DNA of 8,461 nucleotides. Source: Janthinobacterium lividum (GTDB lineage: Bacteria; Pseudomonadota; Gammaproteobacteria; Burkholderiales; Burkholderiaceae_D). Under the pieces are notes generated by a model. It had not been told where the DNA came from, made no database searches, and worked only from the letters and a program-made list of their open reading frames with translations. The position numbers were made by a program, and so were the translations under genes. The DNA lies in assembly GCA_945864765.1 (NCBI GenBank), contig CAMBDR010000146.1, positions 1-8,461 of the forward strand, written 5' to 3'. Shown here piece after piece: positions 6,397-8,461 of the stretch; the stretch's first letter is position 1; every line of letters begins with the position of its first letter.

Positions 6397-7425
6397 TTAG
6401 CCATAAGCAGCACAAACCTTTTGTGCTGCCCGTTGCCAGAGGTGGGATGCATCACCATAAAACCGACCTTCTTCAAGGCAGGTAAATACCATTTTGATGC
6501 TGTGATCATCTTTGGCATGCTTGGCCGCAAAGCTTTGTACGTCGCCGATGTCAGTGCCAGCGCTATCAGGCAGCAGTGCCACACCAGAAACAGCTTGGCA
6601 ACCGAGCTTACCTGCATAAAACGCCGCCACCTGCGCTTGCCACAGCCACGGTACGGCTTGTTCCAGCGGATCATCCAGATAAGGCAACAGCAGCCGTAGC
6701 GCATGACAGGCCGTTACCATGTGCAGGGCGACGAAATTGCCTTTCACCAGAAATAGTTTCACCGCCGCATGCGCCAGTGCGGCCAAGGTATCTTGATCCA
6801 GACGCACACTGGCCACTTGCGCAGCAAAATCGGGCAACTCGCTGGCTGATTGCATGGATTGAAAAATCAGGTCGGCTGGTGGTAGCGCCGGGTCAATACC
6901 CGCCAGTGACTGGTACAGTTGTTGCGGCGAGCCAAACTGCCCGGTTTGCGGCAAGCGCTGGCCCAACGGTAAATAGCGGGCGGCAAAATAGGCCAGCGCG
7001 GCGGCGATTTCTTCCGGACAGTCGTTCAACATGGCATAGGCCAGGCGCAACAGCCCATGAAAAGCCGCGCCACCCAGGCCAGGCATGAGCTGTGGCAAAT
7101 AGTGGCGTACCAGCTGTTCAGGGTGCTGTTGCGGTTGTTGCGGTTGTTGTTTCAATTGCTGCTGAAAATACGCCAGCAACTGCGGATACGCTTCGATGCG
7201 CCCGCGCAAATGTTGCCAGGTCTGCGGCACTGGGACGGGGACGGGGGCAGATGCCAGCGGCGACAGGCGTTGCGAATAGTCAAGCGCATACTGGCGCAGG
7301 CGCGCATCGGTCGCCCCCATGCGCGCGAGTGCGGTTAATGCCATGGGCAAGTGGCTGGAGAGCCCGCCTCTATATTCAGGTTCTTGTTGCGCGCATTGCT
7401 GCAACAGTTGGTGCAGACAGCTCAT
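6397..7425 (-). CDS. Questin oxidase-like (DUF4243) family protein
   Basis: A 342-residue soluble, mostly helical protein with no signal peptide. Family-like motifs: SSHLPMALTALARMGA at 23-38, GAAFHGLLRLAYA at 119-131 with His123, AAALAYFAARYLPLG soon after, AFYAGKLG, and DDHSIKMVFTCLEE from 306 with His308. These match the questin oxidase-like family, named after a fungal enzyme that opens an anthraquinone ring by Baeyer-Villiger-type oxidation; bacterial members have no assigned substrate. A Gln/Pro-rich low-complexity run (88-104) and a PVPVPVP stretch (61-67) interrupt the N-terminal half. The start at ATG 7425 is chosen over ATG 7464 because AGGAG (7432-7436) sits six bases upstream; the longer form would add 13 residues with no clear ribosome site. 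ribD follows in the same direction, but no functional link is apparent. Confidence 0.8.
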   Translation of the reverse strand: MSCLHQLLQQCAQQEPEYRGGLSSHLPMALTALARMGATDARLRQYALDYSQRLSPLASAPVPVPVPQTWQHLRGRIEAYPQLLAYFQQQLKQQPQQPQQHPEQLVRHYLPQLMPGLGGAAFHGLLRLAYAMLNDCPEEIAAALAYFAARYLPLGQRLPQTGQFGSPQQLYQSLAGIDPALPPADLIFQSMQSASELPDFAAQVASVRLDQDTLAALAHAAVKLFLVKGNFVALHMVTACHALRLLLPYLDDPLEQAVPWLWQAQVAAFYAGKLGCQAVSGVALLPDSAGTDIGDVQSFAAKHAKDDHSIKMVFTCLEEGRFYGDASHLWQRAAQKVCAAYG

Positions 7426-7431
7426 GATTTT

Positions 7432-7436
7432 CTCCT
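7432..7436 (-). promoter_or_regulatory. Ribosome binding site deciding the questin-oxidase-like start
   Basis: The minus strand reads AGGAG, then six bases, then ATG 7425. The alternative upstream ATGs in the same frame (7464 and 7458) lack a comparable site, so the shorter protein is preferred. Confidence 0.75.
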
Positions 7437-7546
7437 CACATACCAATGTTGCCGACATCACCACTGATTAACCACCAGCAAGGTTTACCCCCTGCGTGCT
7501 GGCCAAAGAAACGAGGGCAATTGTATTACATCCGGCGACAAATCGA

Positions 7547-7783
7547 TCACTCAATCCCGTGTTTTGCCCAAAACTCATCAGGCGGAAATTGGGAAAATTG
7601 TTCGATGCCATCCGTAATGGTATACCAGGGCGCTTTGGCTTGAACATGAAAATGAACAATCGGGCGAATTTCGGAATCTTGATCCAGCGTGCCCGGCGGG
7701 ATGATGACGCGCGGATCAATGGGGTCGGACTCGATTGATCGCAAGCGCCTTTGATTTCCTGTCCCCGCCGCTGGTCGCTGCAT
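7547..7783 (-). pseudogene. 5'-truncated GFA-family gene remnant
   Basis: The last 55-60 codons resemble the C-terminal end of GFA-family proteins (glutathione-dependent formaldehyde-activating-like, zinc-binding): PPGTLDQDSEIRP, then VHFHVQAKAPWYTITDGIEQF. Intact members are about 120-150 residues and carry CxC and CxxC zinc motifs in the N-terminal part. No cysteine-bearing N-terminal part is found in this frame or encoded nearby. Upstream of about 7740 the frame continues into unrelated sequence that is the promoter and start of the divergent AAA-ATPase gene. An ATG at 7783 would allow a 78-residue product, but it has no good ribosome site and would lack the metal ligands. I therefore read it as a decapitated relic. 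A small functional protein cannot be excluded. Confidence 0.6.
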
Positions 7784-7791
7784 GGTATACT
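7783..7791 (+). promoter_or_regulatory. Extended -10 promoter of the AAA-ATPase gene
   Basis: TGGTATACT contains the hexamer TATACT (7786-7791) preceded by TGn, the extended -10 form that tolerates a poor -35. No good -35 is seen 17 bases upstream. Transcription would start near 7798, leaving only about 23 bases before ATG 7821 and a weak ribosome site (GAG at 7816-7818 region). Confidence 0.4.
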
Positions 7792-7820
7792 CATCCCCGT
7801 TTTCATCATGATTGCGAGCA

Positions 7821-8461
7821 ATGAACCCTGAACGCAAAACCCTGCCCATCGGCATCGAATCCTTCGCCACCATCCGGCAGGGTAATTTTTACTATGTCGA
7901 TAAGACCCCGTTCGCCTTGAGTCTGGCGCAAGAGGCTGGCCGCTATTTCCTGTCGCGCCCCCGGCGCTTCGGCAAGAGCCTGTTCGTGGACATGCTCAAG
8001 GAATTGTTCGAGGGCAATCAAGCGCTGTTCGTCGGCCTTGACATCCATGACAAGTGGGATTGGACGCAGCGCTTCCCGGTAATCCACATCAATTTTGCCG
8101 CAGGGGAACTAAAAAGCCGGGCCGAACTGGATCGGCGCATCCGCACCATTTTGCGTCTGAACCTCGAACGGCTCGGGCTGGATGTCGATCCGGCGGAAGA
8201 CATCGTCGATTGCTTCGAGCGCCTGACCCACCAGGCCGCCAGCCGCCACGGCCAACGGGTTGTGATTCTGGTCGATGAATATGACAAGCCGATTCTGGAC
8301 AACATTTTGGATCGCGAGACCGCGAGCGCGATGCGCGAGGGACTGCGCAACCTGTATTCCGTCATCAAGGGCGCGGACGCGCACATCCGCTTCGTTTTTC
8401 TGACCGGGGTTTCAAAATTCAGCAAGGCATCCCTGTTTTCCGGTCTCAACAACCTGCGCGA
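7821..8461 (+). CDS. AAA-ATPase-like protein, probable PD-(D/E)XK nuclease partner domain (3' end off window)
   Basis: The frame is open from ATG 7821 to the right edge: 213 residues of a protein that usually runs to about 500-580. The order of motifs is that of the AAA-ATPase_like family: LPIGIESFATIRQGNFYYVDKT near the start, a P-loop-like SRPRRFGKSL with Lys, a Walker B-like VVILVDEYDKPIL, and FVFLTGVSKFSKASLFSGLNNL. Full-length relatives normally end in a DUF1703 PD-(D/E)XK nuclease domain; that part is outside the window, so its presence here is inferred. These genes occur in many near-identical copies in some genomes and are suspected of mobility or a defence-like role, but the function is not established. 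The neighbouring GFA remnant ends in this gene's promoter region, which suggests a rearrangement junction. The ribosome site is weak. Confidence 0.85.
   Translation, partial: MNPERKTLPIGIESFATIRQGNFYYVDKTPFALSLAQEAGRYFLSRPRRFGKSLFVDMLKELFEGNQALFVGLDIHDKWDWTQRFPVIHINFAAGELKSRAELDRRIRTILRLNLERLGLDVDPAEDIVDCFERLTHQAASRHGQRVVILVDEYDKPILDNILDRETASAMREGLRNLYSVIKGADAHIRFVFLTGVSKFSKASLFSGLNNLR

Noticed and set aside
7475..7502. The CCAGCA/TGCTGG inverted repeat as a terminator after the GFA remnant
   Set aside because: The stem is only 6 bp with a 16-base loop and no T-run on either strand, so it is probably chance.
7468..7821. A 117-codon minus-strand frame overlapping the GFA remnant
   Set aside because: It is a different frame from the one that resembles GFA proteins, and it shows no motif or ribosome site of its own.
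8018..8452. A 144-codon minus-strand frame at the right edge
   Set aside because: It is antisense to the AAA-ATPase-like gene. Its composition is low-complexity Arg/Ser, with no family resemblance.

Overview
The window looks like an ordinary chromosomal stretch of a moderately GC-rich Gram-negative bacterium, most likely a betaproteobacterium. The reasons are a secreted HAF-repeat protein ending in a PEP-CTERM (exosortase) sorting tail, a proteobacterial-type bifunctional RibD, and generally GC-rich coding DNA. The lineage is inferred from gene content alone; no rRNA or other phylogenetic marker is present.

Layout, left to right. (1) 1-1546, minus: the N-terminal 515 residues of an exported VIT + von Willebrand A protein; its 3' end lies outside the window. 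(2) 1679-3118, minus: an exported amidohydrolase-like protein in which the usual HxH metal motif is not visible. (3) 3260-4378, minus: a seven-repeat HAF PEP-CTERM protein. Genes 3, 2 and 1 follow each other in the same direction with gaps of about 130-140 bp, so they may be partly cotranscribed, although each has its own leader. (4) 4379-4763: an intergenic region. Its left half is strongly AT-rich, with a good promoter for the PEP-CTERM gene and a 9-bp inverted repeat. Its right half is GC-rich, with competing stem-loops ahead of the next gene. (5) 4764-5126, plus: a 16-cysteine, cytosolic Csp3-like copper-storage protein. (6) 5205-6305, minus: ribD, convergent with the copper gene. (7) 6397-7425, minus: a questin-oxidase-like (DUF4243) protein with a Gln/Pro-rich insertion. 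(8) 7547-7783, minus: a headless remnant of a GFA-family (glutathione-dependent formaldehyde-activating-like) gene. (9) 7821 to the right edge, plus: the N-terminal part of an AAA-ATPase_like protein of the kind that usually carries a C-terminal PD-(D/E)XK nuclease domain.

How the genes work together: no single pathway links them. Genes 1-3 are all exported and may concern the cell envelope or surface. The copper gene is a stand-alone metal buffer. ribD supplies riboflavin, and the questin-oxidase-like gene just upstream reads into it without an obvious terminator. The right edge looks like accessory DNA: a multicopy-type ATPase/nuclease gene abuts the broken GFA gene, which suggests a past insertion or rearrangement.

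I did not find a convincing new multi-gene system. The most unusual items are the amidohydrolase lacking its metal ligands, the mutually exclusive hairpins ahead of the copper gene, and the broken GFA/ATPase junction. No rRNA, tRNA, CRISPR array or complete insertion sequence was recognised.
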